DNA of 64,000 nucleotides, taken from the NCBI RefSeq assembly GCF_036208045.1, contig NZ_CP121472.1, positions 4,227,531 to 4,291,530 of the forward strand, given 5' to 3'. Shown here piece after piece: positions 10,855 through 20,428 of the stretch. Position numbers and translations under genes: made by a program. The notes beneath the pieces were generated by a model that worked only from the letters and a program-made list of their open reading frames with translations, was not told the origin of the DNA and made no database searches. Within the stretch, counting starts at the first letter, position 1; each line of letters opens with the position of its first letter. This stretch comes from Thiorhodovibrio winogradskyi (GTDB lineage: Bacteria; Pseudomonadota; Gammaproteobacteria; Chromatiales; Chromatiaceae).

Positions 10855-11550
10855 ATGCTGCAAGGTCTCAGCCAAAAATTCCGTGGCGGCTGCATGATGC
10901 TGCTGCGCGACGACGGCCAGCAGGTGGCCTTTCTCGGCACCGCCTTTCTGGTCGACTCCAAGGGCTATCTGCTCACCGCCGCGCATCTGGTCAATAACCC
11001 GGAGAATCTGCGCGTCGCCCCGACCGATGCCGGCGATGGCTTTATCCCCATGACCTTTGACCGTGTCGCGGCCATGCCGGTGCGGGTCTCCCAACTCGAC
11101 GCCGCGCATGGCACCGCGCTGCTGAAGCTGGAGTTGGAGGAAAACATCGACATTGGCGTGCCGGATGATTTTCTCGGTACCGCCGAGAATGTCCGCCCCG
11201 GGGCCAGCATCATGAGCCTGGGTTATGCCTTTGGCCATGATCAGCTGCACACCATTTTGACCGTCGGCGGCTTCGTGGCGGCCAAAATCTTGACCCCCAA
11301 CGGCACCAATCTAATCCTGTTCGACAACATGGCGCAGGACGGCGATGTTGGCGGCCCCCTGGTGCATGCGGCCGATGGGCACATTGTCGGCCTGGTCAGC
11401 GGACGTTTCGAGCCAGCCGAGGTGGCGCGCGGGAGTACCGAGTGGGATCGCAAACCCCCACGCGATACCAATATCTCCTATGCCGTGGCCATCGACTATG
11501 GCATCGCGCTGATGGAGAAAGAAGGCCTGCACGAGCAGGTTGCCGGCTAA
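10855..11550 (+). CDS. Trypsin-fold serine protease homologue lacking catalytic Ser and Asp
   Basis: 231-residue protein with the chymotrypsin/trypsin (S1C, Deg-like) fold and no signal peptide visible. 'GTAFLVDSKGYLLTAAHLV' retains the catalytic His region. The segment that normally reads D-x-A-x-L is 'GTALLKL', and the GNSGGP motif reads 'GDVGGPLV', so the nucleophile Ser is Val and the Asp is probably Gly. The rest of the core ('HIVGLVSG', 'NISYAVAIDYG') is well kept, so it is not simply decaying. I chose the ATG at 10855, 5 nt after the betaine-binding protein gene; a strong GGAGGA lies at the end of that gene. It is likely a non-proteolytic binding protein. Absence of PDZ domains also sets it apart from DegP. 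Confidence 0.7.
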   Translation: MLQGLSQKFRGGCMMLLRDDGQQVAFLGTAFLVDSKGYLLTAAHLVNNPENLRVAPTDAGDGFIPMTFDRVAAMPVRVSQLDAAHGTALLKLELEENIDIGVPDDFLGTAENVRPGASIMSLGYAFGHDQLHTILTVGGFVAAKILTPNGTNLILFDNMAQDGDVGGPLVHAADGHIVGLVSGRFEPAEVARGSTEWDRKPPRDTNISYAVAIDYGIALMEKEGLHEQVAG

Positions 11551-11559
11551 GGCAGGGGC

Positions 11560-11597
11560 GCAATCGCGCGGTGCCAATTGATCCGCCGCGCGATTGC
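11560..11597. terminator. Perfect 12-bp stem-loop after the betaine operon
   Basis: Arms GCAATCGCGCGG and CCGCGCGATTGC are exact complements separated by 14 nt, right after the protease-like gene stop. There is no T-tract, so a bidirectional or Rho-assisted terminator is possible but not certain. Confidence 0.5.
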
Positions 11598-11696
11598 TGC
11601 CAATCTATGCCGATGGCGATAATATCCAGACGGCAACCAGACAACATCAGGCGCGGCTGAAGCCGCTCCCACACGAACCGGCATAATGAGGTAGGA

Positions 11697-12269
11697 TTGA
11701 GCACTCCCCGTACCGTTTCCTTTGATGACGAACCCCTGATTCTGGTGGACTCCGCTGACCAGGTCACCGGCTATCAGAGCAAGGCCCAGACCCACGCGGG
11801 CGCTGGGATGCTGCATCGCGCTTTTTCAATATTTCTATTCAACCCCCAGGGCCAGGTGCTGCTGCAACAGCGCAGTGGCGAGAAGCCCCTGTGGCCGCTG
11901 TATTGGTCCAATAGTTGCTGCAGCCACCCGCGCCGGGGCGAGAGTTACCAGGAGGCCATTCACCGCCGCCTGCATGAAGAGTTATCCGTGGATACCGAAC
12001 TGGAGTTCATCTATCGGTTCGAGTATCACGCGCCCTTCGGCGATATCGGCTCGGAGCGGGAACTCTGTTCGGTCTATCTTGGCCGCCTGAGCGACGCCCA
12101 AGGCATTGACCTGAACCCCAACGAAATCGCCGACTGCCGCTGGTTTGGCCTGAACGAAACCGACGCCCTCCTGGTCGATGAGGCCGACCGGGTCACGCCT
12201 TGGTTCATCATGGAATGGCGGCGGCTGCGCGAGGACTTTCCAGACCGCATCGAGCGGTTGATCAGCTGA
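11697..12269 (+). CDS. idi: Isopentenyl-diphosphate delta-isomerase (type 1)
   Basis: Interconverts isopentenyl and dimethylallyl diphosphate for isoprenoid (quinone, carotenoid) synthesis. The 190-residue Nudix-fold protein contains 'YWSNSCCSHP', whose second Cys aligns with the catalytic Cys of E. coli Idi, the Nudix-like helix 'AIHRRLHEEL', and 'ERELCSVY' with the catalytic Glu. The start is a TTG at 11697 preceded by 'GAGG' at 5-nt spacing; no upstream ATG in frame is usable. The gene stands alone between two stem-loops. In phototrophic bacteria idi supports high carotenoid and bacteriochlorophyll tail demand, but nothing local proves that here. Confidence 0.92.
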   Translation: MSTPRTVSFDDEPLILVDSADQVTGYQSKAQTHAGAGMLHRAFSIFLFNPQGQVLLQQRSGEKPLWPLYWSNSCCSHPRRGESYQEAIHRRLHEELSVDTELEFIYRFEYHAPFGDIGSERELCSVYLGRLSDAQGIDLNPNEIADCRWFGLNETDALLVDEADRVTPWFIMEWRRLREDFPDRIERLIS

Positions 12270-12369
12270 AAACCTTCCGACCCAACCACCCCAGTCAAGG
12301 GATCCAGACCACCGCAACGGACCCCATCCGACCCAACCAGATCAGTCGAGGCTGGCCAGATCAATCACC

Positions 12370-12873
12370 ATGATGTCTTTACCCGTGCAAACCCAATCGA
12401 GCGAAAAATCCCCCACCATTCCGCGTCTGTTCACCTGGCCACTTGGTCTGGTGCCGTCGCGATTGCAAACCGGTGCCCTCACTCAAATCCTAAACCGTCT
12501 GTTCGCGCCCGAACTGGCCGACGGCGAGCTGGATTTTCTCGACGAAAAAGTCATGCGCATTCGTGTCGAGGATGTCGGCTTGGAATACCGTCTGACACTC
12601 AGCAACGCCAAACTCAGGGCCGCCCGCCGCGAACAGGCCGAGGACTTGAGCATCGAGGGCAACACCTACGAGTTTCTGTTGCTCGCCACCCGCCGCGAAG
12701 ACCCTGACACCCTATTCTTCAACCGCCGCCTGCGCCTCGGCGGCAGCACCGAACTGGGGCTTTATGTGAAAAACTTCCTCGACGGGCTGGAACTCGAGCC
12801 GCGCCTTGGCCCGCTGCTGAAGGTCATGGAGGGCGCCACTTCTCTGCTCGGGCGCATGGGACGTTCCAATTAG
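12370..12873 (+). CDS. ubiT: UbiT-like SCP2-domain protein (anaerobic ubiquinone synthesis factor)
   Basis: 167-residue protein with an SCP2 sterol-carrier-like lipid-binding domain. The C-terminal half strongly resembles E. coli YhbT/UbiT: 'RREDPDTLFFNRRL', then 'TELGLYVKNFLDGLELE'. UbiT carries ubiquinone intermediates and, with UbiU-UbiV, permits O2-independent hydroxylation of the ring. UbiU and UbiV are not next to it here. The start ATG at 12370 has an alternative ATG one codon later; no strong ribosome site separates them. The preceding 100 bp contain a loosely repeated 'gacccaacca' motif (12279, 12332). Confidence 0.85.
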   Translation: MMSLPVQTQSSEKSPTIPRLFTWPLGLVPSRLQTGALTQILNRLFAPELADGELDFLDEKVMRIRVEDVGLEYRLTLSNAKLRAARREQAEDLSIEGNTYEFLLLATRREDPDTLFFNRRLRLGGSTELGLYVKNFLDGLELEPRLGPLLKVMEGATSLLGRMGRSN

Positions 12874-13112
12874 CTAGATCCCTCCGCAGTTCGCAACCAT
12901 CACCACGGCTATTCTCTAGTCTCAGTAATGATGCAAGCATTAACGATACCGGGTAGGTTGGTTTAAGCGATACCTGTCCAGCTTTCCTCAATACATGTTG
13001 CATCTCTTCTTTAACAAGCGACTGCTACCGAGCTCTTTTGTCACAATATGTTTGCATTAGAAAATGCAACCTGAACCACAACACTATCACAGAGCATTTA
13101 ATTATAACCGCC

Positions 13113-14198
13113 ATGAAAAAAGCACTCATCACAGGGGTAACCGGTCAGGATGGAGCTTACCTTGCTGAATTGTTATTAGAAAAAGGTTATCAAGTTCATG
13201 GAATAAAGAGAAGAAGCTCACTTTTCAACACCGACCGTATTGATCATTTATATCAAGGCCCTCATGAGACGGGACGACGCTTCATTTTGCATCATGGGGA
13301 TCTGACCGATTCATCCAGCCTTATCCGCATCATGCAGCAGGTTCAGCCAGATGAGCTCTACAATCTGGCTGCGCAGAGCCATGTGGCGGTGAGCTTCGAA
13401 GAGCCGGAATATACCGCCAACTCGGACGGGCTCGGTACGCTGCGTTTGCTTGAAGCAATCAGAATTCTTGGACTTGAGCAAAAGACCCGGTTCTATCAAG
13501 CATCGACATCAGAACTTTACGGCCAGGTGCATGAAGTTCCTCAGACTGAAACAACGCCCTTCCATCCCCGCTCACCCTACGCTGTGGCGAAGCTTTATGC
13601 CTTCTGGATCACCGTTAACTATCGAGAGGCTTATGGCCTGTTCGCCTGTAACGGCATTTTGTTTAACCACGAGAGCCCTTTGCGTGGTGAGACCTTCGTC
13701 ACCCGCAAGATCACCCGTGCGCTAGCACGCATTAAGCTCGGCATGCAAGAACGGCTGTATCTGGGTAATCTGGATGCCAAACGGGATTGGGGCCACGCAC
13801 GTGACTATGTCGAGATGCAGTGGCTGATGCTTCAACAAGAAAGCCCGCAAGATTACGTTATCGCGACAGGAACGCAATATTCGGTTCGTCAATTTGTAGA
13901 AACAGCAGCCCAGTCCATTGGGATTGAAATTCGGTGGCAAGGCCATGGCGTGGAAGAAAAGGGCTTCGACTCCAACAGCGGCGCCTGCATTGTCGCGGTT
14001 GATCCGCGTTACTTCCGTCCAGCCGAGGTCGAGACCTTGCTCGGCGATGCCACTAAGGCCCGCACCGAGTTGGGCTGGTCTCCTCGCATTGAGTTTAAAG
14101 ACCTAGTTGAAGAGATGATGCGTGAAGATCTAAAAGAAGCGGAGCGCGATGCGCTCTGCTCTAGCGAAGGCTATCGTGTGCTTGACCGCCATGAGTAA
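13113..14198 (+). CDS. gmd: GDP-mannose 4,6-dehydratase
   Basis: Short-chain dehydrogenase-type enzyme converting GDP-mannose to GDP-4-keto-6-deoxymannose, precursor of fucose, rhamnose or perosamine in surface glycans. The 361 residues start with the Rossmann motif '[10 protein letters not shown]' and include '[17 protein letters not shown]', '[18 protein letters not shown]' and the catalytic 'SPYAVAK' (YxxxK). I chose ATG 13113 because the protein then begins directly at 'MKKALITG'; the in-frame GTG-like extension from 13038 is not family-like. Downstream a GDP-fucose synthase or RMD reductase would be expected, yet glycosyltransferases follow, so the next enzyme must be elsewhere. GC content drops from here to about 17.7 kb relative to flanks. 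Confidence 0.93.
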   Translation: MKKALITGVTGQDGAYLAELLLEKGYQVHGIKRRSSLFNTDRIDHLYQGPHETGRRFILHHGDLTDSSSLIRIMQQVQPDELYNLAAQSHVAVSFEEPEYTANSDGLGTLRLLEAIRILGLEQKTRFYQASTSELYGQVHEVPQTETTPFHPRSPYAVAKLYAFWITVNYREAYGLFACNGILFNHESPLRGETFVTRKITRALARIKLGMQERLYLGNLDAKRDWGHARDYVEMQWLMLQQESPQDYVIATGTQYSVRQFVETAAQSIGIEIRWQGHGVEEKGFDSNSGACIVAVDPRYFRPAEVETLLGDATKARTELGWSPRIEFKDLVEEMMREDLKEAERDALCSSEGYRVLDRHE

Positions 14199-14525
14199 GG
14201 CATCCGCATCGCCTCTTGCCATTACCCGGCTGACTACATGTCGGTCTTCGCTGCGTATCCATGTTAGTCAACTAATTCGCGCGTAAGAGAGATTTATTTC
14301 CGCCTTTCTCGGACTGGTCATCGACATACTAATACAAGACTCTCGGGCCTTGATCATAATCCGCGTCACCAGAACTCGCCGCTTGCGGAAACAAACCATC
14401 CTGACCTGTCAACATCAAGGCGGAAGCCCAGACTGCGCTTGGTGCCGTTGCCTTTGGCTCGATTTATCATCAGGCCCAAGGGAAGATCCGCACTAAGTCC
14501 ACAATAACAAGCCCGCTTGAAAGAT
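14199..14525. other. Intergenic region in the sugar cluster
   Basis: About 327 bp between gmd and the first glycosyltransferase. No reading frame on either strand looks like a known protein, and I see no terminator hairpin. It might be the remains of a lost gene, but I cannot support that. Confidence 0.5.
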
Positions 14526-15635
14526 ATGTTGATCGGTCTGGATGGTCGACCTTTTTATGGTCCTTCCGCAGGGACTGGCCGGTATGTCACGGCCCTTTGT
14601 CTGACGCTAGATAAGATATTTCCTGATGCGCGCTTTCTCGTCTATGCCAATCGACCCATAAATCTGCCCGTCAACAGCTCGCGCTGGAATCAACGAAAAG
14701 ACCATCTTGCATTCGCTCTACCAATGCCCTCGGCACTTTGGTATTTTTCCCGCACGGGTTATCTCGCTAGTGAAGATAAAGTTGACCTTTTTTGGGGATG
14801 TGCCAACTTCTTACCCCCCGGATTACCCGCAAGTATTCCCGCAGTACTCACTATCTATGATTTTGTATTTAAGCTATTTCCCGAAACACTGAATATTAAA
14901 CATCGCTTGGTATATTATCTTTTTTTTAACTATAGCCTAAAACGTGCCAATCGTATCGTTACGATTTCTCAAGGCACCGCAAACCGATTGCATGAACTCT
15001 ATGGATATACCACAGATGCGATTGTTCGTCCCGCTTCTGATCTACTTATCGCGCCGCTAGACTTCAGCCATACACTTGAATTGCTTAAAAGCTATCGAAT
15101 TAATTTCCCCTATTTTCTTTCTGTTTCGACACTGGAGCCGCGCAAAAATTTGATGGTATTGATTGACGCCTTGGCTCAATTGACTGTCGAAAACCAGTTT
15201 CAGACGATTGGTCTCGTCCTCGTCGGTCAGCAAGGATGGCGAAATCGTAAGTTACGCCGCAAAGTACTCGATGCCCAATCCAAAGGGCTACCTATCATTC
15301 AAACAGGTTACGTTCCCGACAATGACCTCGCTGCCCTTTATGCTGGTGCGTTGGCTGTCGTAATGCCATCCTTGTATGAAGGTTTTGGACTTCCAGTCCA
15401 AGAAGCGCTTCGCTATGGGGTTCCTGTAATTTCCTCTGACATACCCGAAATGCGTGAGGCTGGTGGTTCAAGCGCCATCTATGTACCGCCGACTATTGAA
15501 GGCATAAAATATGGACTCGTCAAAATTGTGAGCGGCATCGGAAACAAGCAGAATGTCTCAGTCACGGAAAAGGAAAACTGGACTTGGAATGATGAGGGTG
15601 AGAAATTTGCCGCGTTGCTAGCTCATCTTGCATGA
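14526..15635 (+). CDS. GT4-type glycosyltransferase
   Basis: Retaining GT-B glycosyltransferase, 369 residues, likely adding a sugar to a lipid-linked surface polysaccharide on the cytoplasmic side. The N-terminal acceptor domain starts 'GLDGRPFYGPSAGTGRYV'. The C-terminal donor domain contains 'STLEPRKNL', 'LVGQQGW', 'GYVPDNDLAALYAGA' and the E-x7-E motif in 'YEGFGLPVQEAL'. ATG 14526 is chosen over a TTG at 14517; neither has a strong ribosome site. The sequence is AT-richer than the core genes, suggesting transfer with the rest of the cluster. It is paralogous to the next gene; donor and acceptor cannot be told. Confidence 0.85.
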   Translation: MLIGLDGRPFYGPSAGTGRYVTALCLTLDKIFPDARFLVYANRPINLPVNSSRWNQRKDHLAFALPMPSALWYFSRTGYLASEDKVDLFWGCANFLPPGLPASIPAVLTIYDFVFKLFPETLNIKHRLVYYLFFNYSLKRANRIVTISQGTANRLHELYGYTTDAIVRPASDLLIAPLDFSHTLELLKSYRINFPYFLSVSTLEPRKNLMVLIDALAQLTVENQFQTIGLVLVGQQGWRNRKLRRKVLDAQSKGLPIIQTGYVPDNDLAALYAGALAVVMPSLYEGFGLPVQEALRYGVPVISSDIPEMREAGGSSAIYVPPTIEGIKYGLVKIVSGIGNKQNVSVTEKENWTWNDEGEKFAALLAHLA

Positions 15636-15679
15636 CTGATAAAGTTGGGCCTTAAGCAAGGGTTTCACTACTACGAACA

Positions 15680-16795
15680 ATGAGAATTAGCATTGATTCA
15701 ACTGGATTAGGTGCAGCAAAAACTGGCACGGCGGTTTACTTGAGCGAGATTCTTCATGCGTGGAATTTGAATCCTAAGCTAAAACACCAGTTCGTGATTT
15801 TTGCGACACCGAACGCCTTGTCGCATCTCAAGCAGCTTGATCTCGATAACAGATTCCGATTTGTATCCGCCCCCAACAATCGATTTATTCGTATTTTATG
15901 GCAACAGTTCGCACTACCTTTGTGGATAAAGGTCTTGGGTGTCCATGTCCATTGGGGACCTGGATTCATCTTACCTCTATTGTCGATGCGACCGATGGTG
16001 GTAACCATACACGACATGACCTTTCAGCTTTTTCCCGAGGTTCATGAAAAGGTAAAACGATTTTACTTTCCCGTCATGATGAAGCTTGCAGCACGCAAGG
16101 CTCGCGCGATCCTTGTTATTTCGAAGTCGACCGGTGACGATCTTCAGCACCTTATACCCAACACTAGGGGAAAAATTCACATCACCTTCTTGGCGGCTCG
16201 AGATTTCAGCAGGGATCCTTGTCGGATTGACGAAAAACGAACCAGTGGAGATGGCTACGACTATATGTTGTTTTTGGGGACTCTGGAACCACGAAAGAAC
16301 CTTGTTCGACTGCTCTCTGCTTGGTTGGCAATTGACGATCATGTGAGGGGACTGACCAAATTGCGTGTTGTTGGCGCAACAGGATGGATGGCAAATGAGA
16401 TTGATCGGCGGTTCAAGAATTCCGCACCAATTGAGTTCCTTGGTCACCTTGACGATGGAACTCTTGTACAACTTTTGCGTGGAGCCAAGGCGTTTCTTTA
16501 TCCATCGCTTTATGAGGGCTTTGGTCTTCCCGTGGTAGAGGCAATGTCCTTAGGCGTTCCCGTCCTGACCAGCAATATTGGTGCGACTAAAGAAGTCGCA
16601 GGGAACGCGGCTTTACTGGTTGACCCAACAAATGAAACGGAGATTAAACGTGGTTTGATTAGGCTACTGTCTGAGCCTCATCTTCGAGAAACATTAGCCG
16701 AATCTGGCCGAAAACGCTCCAGTCAGTTTTCTTGGGTTAAAACAGCACGAGAAACAATGGCTGTTATCGAGAAAATTCACGATGAGAGATTGTAG
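15680..16795 (+). CDS. GT4-type glycosyltransferase
   Basis: Second GT-B glycosyltransferase of the cluster, 371 residues. 'STGLGAAKTGTAVYLSEIL' is the typical N-terminal loop; 'VTIHDMTFQLFPE' and 'ILVISKST' mark the first domain. 'LGTLEPRKNLVRLL', 'FLGHLDDGTLVQLLRGAK' and 'YEGFGLPVVEAM' (E-x7-E) mark the donor domain. Its organisation matches mannosyl/rhamnosyl transferases acting on GDP-sugars, which fits the neighbouring gmd, but donor choice is inference. The start ATG lies 44 nt after the previous stop. Confidence 0.86.
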   Translation: MRISIDSTGLGAAKTGTAVYLSEILHAWNLNPKLKHQFVIFATPNALSHLKQLDLDNRFRFVSAPNNRFIRILWQQFALPLWIKVLGVHVHWGPGFILPLLSMRPMVVTIHDMTFQLFPEVHEKVKRFYFPVMMKLAARKARAILVISKSTGDDLQHLIPNTRGKIHITFLAARDFSRDPCRIDEKRTSGDGYDYMLFLGTLEPRKNLVRLLSAWLAIDDHVRGLTKLRVVGATGWMANEIDRRFKNSAPIEFLGHLDDGTLVQLLRGAKAFLYPSLYEGFGLPVVEAMSLGVPVLTSNIGATKEVAGNAALLVDPTNETEIKRGLIRLLSEPHLRETLAESGRKRSSQFSWVKTARETMAVIEKIHDERL

Positions 16796-16947
16796 AATCT
16801 AACACGAGTTGCGTAGATTGCCAATGATGCAAAAGAGTCGGCGCATAGCTATGTCGCTCGTGCTTCAGACAGAATCCCTTTGTGGTCCAAGATGCCGCGT
16901 GTCATTGTTGGATTTTCTGCCAACCGCAGATAAATGAGAGCACTCCA

Positions 16948-17712
16948 TTGAATTACCCTCTCACGAGCAATGTGCTGGTGTCTATTGTCAGTCACAATCA
17001 AGATTTCTTAGTAGCAAATCTACTGGAAGATCTTTCCAAACTTGAGACTTCAATTTCCATTCTTGTTACTGATAATCTCCCACCCACTGATCAATACCCC
17101 GTGGAGGGCACCAGCCGAATCAAGCGTAAAACAAATAGGATGCCTAAGGGGTTTGCCGAGAATCACAACTCGGCCTTTAGCCATTGTGGCTCGCCCTTTT
17201 TTTGTGTCGTCAATCCTGATGTTCGGTTTCTCACCAACCCATTTCCGCAACTGCTTGACTGCTTTGCGGACCCTCGGGTTGGCGTGGCGGCTCCCTTGGT
17301 GCTGGCATCATCGGGTAACCTAGAAGATAGCGCGCGTTCTTTTCCGACCCCTCGGCAATTGCTGGCAAAGTTTTTGCGCATTAAAATGGATATCAGTCAT
17401 AATACAACTCGGCATCCCGTTTTGGTAGACTGGGTAGCTGGGATGTTTATGCTCTTTCGAGCTGAAGCGTTTCGTGATGTCGGGGGCTTTGATGAGAAGT
17501 TTTATTTGTATTACGAAGATGTTGATATCTGCGCTCGTCTTTGGCGCGCCGGTTGGAAGGTGATCTATTATCCTGGCATTTCGATTATTCACGATGCCCA
17601 GCGGACCAGTCGGCACGATCCGCGCTATATGCGCTGGCATGCCACCAGCATGCTCCGCTACTTCTGGAAACATTACGGACGATTGCCGAAACGGTCTGAC
17701 CCCCTAACCTAA
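16948..17712 (+). CDS. GT2-type glycosyltransferase (rhamnosyltransferase-like)
   Basis: Inverting GT-A glycosyltransferase, about 254 residues. 'VLVSIVSHN' opens the nucleotide-binding domain, 'VVNPDVRF' is the metal-binding region (the DxD equivalent is N-P-D), and 'GGFDEKFYLYYEDVDICARLWRAGW' region residues (G-G-F-D-E, E-D-V-D) are the catalytic-base segment typical of WbbL-like rhamnosyltransferases. The start is uncertain: a TTG at 16948 has 'GAGAG' 7 nt upstream, while an upstream GTG at 16882 adds 22 residues unlike the family. It is the last gene of the low-GC sugar cluster and is followed by a hairpin. Confidence 0.82.
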   Translation: MNYPLTSNVLVSIVSHNQDFLVANLLEDLSKLETSISILVTDNLPPTDQYPVEGTSRIKRKTNRMPKGFAENHNSAFSHCGSPFFCVVNPDVRFLTNPFPQLLDCFADPRVGVAAPLVLASSGNLEDSARSFPTPRQLLAKFLRIKMDISHNTTRHPVLVDWVAGMFMLFRAEAFRDVGGFDEKFYLYYEDVDICARLWRAGWKVIYYPGISIIHDAQRTSRHDPRYMRWHATSMLRYFWKHYGRLPKRSDPLT

Positions 17713-17757
17713 AGTTCGCTGCGAGCATTGGTGTGATGCGCCATCCTGGTGCGTCTC

Positions 17758-17778
17758 GAAGCGGCTGGAAGCCGCTTC
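17758..17778. terminator. Hairpin after the glycosyltransferase cluster
   Basis: GAAGCGGC and GCCGCTTC arms with a 5-nt loop, followed by 'tacatcc' rather than a T-tract. A related short palindrome (GCGGCT-GA-AGCCGC) lies at 11653-11666, so this may be a dispersed repeat as much as a terminator. Confidence 0.4.
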
Positions 17779-17817
17779 TACATCCTCAAATACAACCAAA
17801 TTTGAAATAGCTAGGGT

Positions 17818-17847
17818 TTGACGCAGGGTTATCTTCTTAGCTATACT
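17818..17847 (+). promoter_or_regulatory. Sigma70-type promoter for rplU-rpmA
   Basis: TTGACG and TATACT hexamers with 18-nt spacing, about 40 nt before the L21 start. It is the best promoter match seen in the window and is placed where ribosomal protein transcription should begin. Confidence 0.7.
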
Positions 17848-17888
17848 GCGCGGCTTACTTGAAAAACAGCATGCTTGAGGAGCCACAC

Positions 17889-18263
17889 ATGTACGCCGTG
17901 ATTCGCACCGGTGGCAAACAGTATCGCGTCGCCGAGGGCGACAAATTGCGCGTCGAGAAGCTCGTCGCTGACGAGGGCGCGGAGATTACCTTTGATGAGG
18001 TCATGATGCTGGCTGACGGGGATCAGGTCCAGGTCGGCAAGCCCTTTCTGAGCGGGCAGCAGGTTCGGGCGGAGATTCTGAGCCATGGCCGCGGCAAGAA
18101 GGTCAAGATCATCAAATTCCGCCGCCGCAAGCACCACTTGAAACGTCAAGGGCACCGCCAGTCTTTTACCGAGGTGCGCATTACCGGCATCGGCGGCGCC
18201 AGCAACGCGGCCAGTGATCACCCGGCTGCCGTGTCCGCGCCGGCTGAAGCAGCCGCCGCCTGA
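17889..18263 (+). CDS. rplU: 50S ribosomal protein L21
   Basis: Large-subunit ribosomal protein that binds 23S rRNA. The start ATG at 17889 follows 'GAGGAG' and gives the family-typical '[14 protein letters not shown]'. The C-terminal rRNA-binding region ('[18 protein letters not shown]') is intact. A Ser/Ala-rich extension after 'ITGI' lengthens it to 124 residues, versus 103 in E. coli. The usual partner rpmA follows 26 nt downstream. Confidence 0.97.
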   Translation: MYAVIRTGGKQYRVAEGDKLRVEKLVADEGAEITFDEVMMLADGDQVQVGKPFLSGQQVRAEILSHGRGKKVKIIKFRRRKHHLKRQGHRQSFTEVRITGIGGASNAASDHPAAVSAPAEAAAA

Positions 18264-18289
18264 CCGACCGATTTTTTTGGAGAACTTTC

Positions 18290-18553
18290 ATGGCACACAA
18301 AAAAGCAGGCGGCAGTTCGCGCAACGGCCGCGATTCGGAATCCAAACGCCTTGGCGTCAAGCGCTTTGGCGGGCAGGCGGTTAACGCCGGCACCATTATC
18401 GTGCGCCAGCGCGGCACGCGCTTTCACAATGGCGAGAACGTCGGACTTGGGCGCGACCATACGCTCTTCGCGCTGGCCGACGGTCTGGTGCGTTTTGATG
18501 TGAAGGGCCCTAAGAACCGCAAGTTTGTCAGCGTGCAGCCGGTTGCCGGTTAA
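18290..18553 (+). CDS. rpmA: 50S ribosomal protein L27
   Basis: 87-residue large-subunit protein whose N-terminal tail reaches the peptidyl-transferase centre. '[20 protein letters not shown]' and '[20 protein letters not shown]' are diagnostic. It is co-transcribed with rplU; the expected third gene, obgE, is displaced by about 0.8 kb carrying a toxin-antitoxin-like pair. Confidence 0.98.
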   Translation: MAHKKAGGSSRNGRDSESKRLGVKRFGGQAVNAGTIIVRQRGTRFHNGENVGLGRDHTLFALADGLVRFDVKGPKNRKFVSVQPVAG

Positions 18554-18600
18554 GTCCGCGCCTAGCGGTCACTTGTATTGGTCGCGAGCAGGAAAGCAAT

Positions 18601-18837
18601 ATGCAATTCCCCGAAATGGACCGCATCACCATCGATCCGCGGGTCATGGGCGGAAAACCCTGTATTCGTGGCATTCGCATTACAGTCGGTACCATAACGG
18701 GGCTTCTTGCTTCAGGCGAGACCGTGGACAGCTTATTGTCGATCTACCCCTGTCTTGAAGCTAGGGATATTTACGCGGCGCTTGCTTATGCTGCATGGCG
18801 TTTTGAAGAACAGGATCTCCCCCTGCAGGTTGCATGA
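18601..18837 (+). CDS. DUF433 antitoxin-like protein
   Basis: 78-residue protein of the DUF433 family (VapB-antitoxin-like winged helix). 'ITIDPRVMGGKPCIRG' with 'RITV' is the family hallmark, followed by a helix-turn-helix-like 'EARDIYAALAYAAW'. DUF433 genes are typically paired with a DUF5615 PIN-like gene, as here, where the stop overlaps the next start by ATGA. Presumed role: neutralising the partner nuclease and repressing the pair. It separates rpmA from obgE, which are normally adjacent. Confidence 0.85.
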   Translation: MQFPEMDRITIDPRVMGGKPCIRGIRITVGTITGLLASGETVDSLLSIYPCLEARDIYAALAYAAWRFEEQDLPLQVA

Positions 18838-19274
18838 AACTCCTGCTGGACCTGCTGGACATGAATATCCCGGAAGTATGGGAGCCATATCTGCGAAAAG
18901 CTGGGCATGAGGCGATCCACTGGAGTCGGATTGGAGATATTCGAGCCGAGGATGCTGTGATCATGGATTGGGCGAGGCAACATGAGCACATTATCCTCAC
19001 CCATGACCTCGACTTCGGTGCCCTTCTCTACCTTACCAAGGCACGCGCGCCCAGCGTTCTGCAGATTCGTGCGGAGCACATCATCCCAAGAGTGATGGGT
19101 GAATCGGTTCCAACCGCGTTGGAATCAGCAAAGATCGCCCTGGACGCTGGCGCGCTCGTCACAATCGACCCACGACGTCACCGTGTTCGTGTTTTGCCGC
19201 TACCGGGCCAGGCCGATAGCAACACGGCGACGGAAGGGGTTATCGAGACCCGCGACAAGGGCGTCGGGATCTAA
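18834..19274 (+). CDS. DUF5615 PIN-like toxin
   Basis: 146-residue PIN-like (Mut7-C related) protein, presumed RNase partner of the DUF433 protein. Acidic residues in 'MKLLLD' and 'LTHDLDFG' correspond to the metal site. The beginning reads L-L-D-L-L-D because a 9-bp unit (ctgctggac) is tandemly duplicated at 18843-18860; relatives normally read MKLLLDMN, so this copy has three extra residues in the first beta strand and may be impaired. The tail after 'RVRVLPL' is longer than in most relatives. Start overlaps the antitoxin stop by 4 nt. Confidence 0.82.
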   Translation: MKLLLDLLDMNIPEVWEPYLRKAGHEAIHWSRIGDIRAEDAVIMDWARQHEHIILTHDLDFGALLYLTKARAPSVLQIRAEHIIPRVMGESVPTALESAKIALDAGALVTIDPRRHRVRVLPLPGQADSNTATEGVIETRDKGVGI

Positions 19275-19325
19275 GCCGATACGGACGCGATGCTGGCCGA
19301 TAGTCACCGGTTCCTGGACAGTTAA

Positions 19326-20408
<1,083 letters not shown>

Positions 20409-20428
20409 GCTTGGATTCTCCTAACACC

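Noticed and set aside
14199-14525. Remnant of a GDP-fucose synthase gene after gmd
   Set aside because: None of the six frames shows the GxxGxxG or YxxxK motifs of that enzyme.
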